Part shown: in pieces, positions 5,341 through 6,154 of the stretch
Numbering within the stretch: position 1 is the first letter of the stretch
How the letters are laid out: every line of letters begins with the position of its first letter
Assembly (NCBI GenBank): GCA_007122945.1
Contig: SKSP01000122.1
Location: forward strand, 1-6,154
From: Ilumatobacteraceae bacterium
GTDB taxonomy: Bacteria > Actinomycetota > Acidimicrobiia > Acidimicrobiales > Ilumatobacteraceae
Length of the DNA stretch: 6,154 nucleotides
Direction of reading: 5' to 3'
Notes under the pieces: generated by a model
Told to the model about the DNA's origin: nothing
The model's database searches: none
What the model saw: the letters and a program-made list of their open reading frames with translations, nothing else
Position numbers and translations under genes: made by a program

Positions 5341-5418
5341 ATGCTACTTGCGGAATAGATGACGTGTCCACTAAGTTAGATGATACGTCAACTACTATCC
5401 GGACGTCATCAGACGTCA
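5341..5418. promoter_or_regulatory. MarR/YceI divergent promoter region with two 18-bp operators
   Basis: Two related imperfect palindromes, TAGATGACGTGTCCACTA (5356-5373) and TAGATGATACGTCAACTA (5377-5394), match at 14 of 18 bases. They lie 21 bp apart, two helical turns, so two dimers would sit on one face of the DNA. Two more GACGTCA half-sites follow at 5402-5408 and 5412-5418, ten bases apart. Leftward MarR promoter: TGGACA (5370-5365), 18 bases, TAGCAT (5346-5341), six bases, ATG. Rightward YceI promoter: -10 TACTAT (5393-5398), with operator 2 where a -35 region would be. The YceI start has AAGGAG at 5422-5427. Size and symmetry are as expected for MarR sites. Confidence 0.7.
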
Positions 5419-5438
5419 AAGAAGGAGAGCGATTCACC

Positions 5439-6002
5439 ATGAACACGTCCACCGTCCCCACCACGCTGACCGGCACGTACGCCATCGACCCCTCCCACAG
5501 CCGCATCGGCTTCGTCGCCCGCCACGCGATGGTCACCAAGGTCCGCGGGTCGTTCAACGAGTTCGAGGGCTCCGGTTTCTTCGACGCCGAGAACCCCGCG
5601 GCCTCGCATCTCGAGCTGACGATCACCGCGGCCAGCATCGACACCCGCAACGCCGACCGTGACGGTCATCTGCGCTCGAACGACTTCTTCGACATGGACA
5701 CGTACCCGGAGATCAGCTTCGTGTCCACCGCCGTCGAGCAGACCCGCCCCGACGAGTACCGCGTCACCGGCGACCTCACCATCAAAGGTGTCACCCGGCC
5801 CGTGACCGTCGACTTCGAGTACACCGGCAGCGCCGTCGACCCCGACGGCCACCAGCGCATCGGACTCGACGGCGCGACCACCGTCAACCGCAAGGACTGG
5901 GGCGTCAACTGGAACGCCGCCCTCGATGCCGGCGGCGTGCTCGTGGGCGAGAAGGTCAACCTCGAGTTCGAAGTGTCCGCCATCCGCACCGACGCCCGCT
6001 AG
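5439..6002 (+). CDS. YceI-family protein (lipocalin-like isoprenoid-binding fold)
   Basis: The 187-residue protein shows the YceI pattern from end to end: YAIDPSHSRIGFVARHAMVT (14-33), VRGSFNEFEG, a DGHLRSNDFFDMDTYPEISF block, GDLTIKGVTRPVTVDFEYTG, and a C-terminal KDWGVNWNAALDAGGVLVGE motif typical of actinobacterial members. The fold is an extended beta-barrel that in characterised relatives binds long isoprenoid chains. There is no signal peptide, unlike E. coli YceI, so it is probably cytoplasmic. The start at 5439 is set by AAGGAG 11 bases upstream; the in-frame ATG at 5364 lies in the operator region and is rejected. The divergent MarR gene is the probable regulator. Physiological role is not established; stress or redox-quinone links are inferences for this subgroup. 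Confidence 0.93.
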   Translation: MNTSTVPTTLTGTYAIDPSHSRIGFVARHAMVTKVRGSFNEFEGSGFFDAENPAASHLELTITAASIDTRNADRDGHLRSNDFFDMDTYPEISFVSTAVEQTRPDEYRVTGDLTIKGVTRPVTVDFEYTGSAVDPDGHQRIGLDGATTVNRKDWGVNWNAALDAGGVLVGEKVNLEFEVSAIRTDAR

Positions 6003-6029
6003 ACACCGGGCGGATCGAGCACGATCCCC

Positions 6030-6061
6030 GAGCCGGAGCGGGCGGCCGCCCGCTCCGGCTC
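6030..6061 (+). terminator. Perfect 32-nt palindromic hairpin after the YceI gene
   Basis: Bases 6030-6061 form an uninterrupted palindrome centred between 6045 and 6046 (arms start GAGCCGGAGCGGGC). As RNA this gives about 14 G/C-dominated pairs with a GGCC loop. It starts 27 bases after the YceI stop codon and is followed by C-residues, not U. It is the strongest terminator candidate here and should isolate the YceI transcript from the gene at 6085. Confidence 0.75.
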
Positions 6062-6084
6062 CCCCACCGTGGAACCTTCACCGC

Positions 6085-6154
6085 ATGATCGACAGATCCC
6101 ACCCCACCACTCTCGGCGACGTGCTCGCATCGCCGGACACTCGCTTCGACCTCC
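6085..6154 (+). CDS. Start of an unidentified gene, cut by the right edge
   Basis: An ATG at 6085 opens a frame, MIDRSHPTTLGDVLASPDTR followed by FDL, which stays open to the window end (23 codons). It follows the strong hairpin at 6030-6061. Only a weak GGAA lies 10 bases upstream, and no -10 box is obvious. The fragment is too short for a family call; the start is plausible by position and by the absence of any other gene in the tail of the window. Confidence 0.4.
   Translation, partial: MIDRSHPTTLGDVLASPDTRFDL

Overview
The window is very GC-rich (strong G/C third-position bias, five of six complete genes ending in TGA) with actinobacterial features: weak or missing Shine-Dalgarno sequences, start codons placed six bases after a TAnnnT -10 box, and a MarR/YceI pair of actinobacterial type. 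It most resembles a chromosomal segment of a free-living high-GC actinobacterium, possibly of the Acidimicrobiia; that assignment is an impression from codon use and protein style, not a test.

Left part, all on the minus strand: the 5' end of a secreted RCC1-repeat protein runs off the left edge (1-268). Upstream of it are three tandem 11-bp repeats that look like an OmpR-family response regulator site. Next comes what looks at first like two adjacent reading frames. It is best read as one 386-codon gene (406-1566) with an in-frame UGA at codon 150, in the motif LTPV-U-PLC of the GrdB/PrdB-like 'selenoprotein B' family, followed by a SECIS-like hairpin at the expected distance. Its GTG start overlaps the TGA stop of a haloalkane dehalogenase of the LinB/DhaA type (1563-2462) in a GTGA junction, so the two are probably translationally coupled. 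A conventional gene caller would end the selenoprotein at the UGA or call two fragments.

Middle: an ArsR-rhodanese fusion regulator (2554-3237, minus) is divergent from a 12-TM MFS transporter (3447-4739, plus). Between them lie two copies of one 17-bp inverted-repeat operator, placed over two face-to-face promoters. This is a self-contained sensor/efflux module; its only two cysteines sit in the rhodanese active-site loop, which suggests sensing of a reactive sulfur (or selenium) species.

Right part: a MarR regulator (4852-5334, minus) is divergent from a YceI-family protein (5439-6002, plus). Two related 18-bp operators 21 bp apart lie in the promoter region. A perfect 32-nt palindrome closes the YceI gene, and an unidentified gene starts at 6085 and leaves the right edge.

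How the parts work together: the dehalogenase and the selenoprotein form one likely transcription unit, a hydrolytic halide-removing enzyme coupled to an uncharacterised selenocysteine redox protein. The two divergent regulator/effector pairs beside it are small stress-response modules. No stretch longer than 300 bases lacks a gene. No tRNA, rRNA, CRISPR array or insertion sequence was seen.
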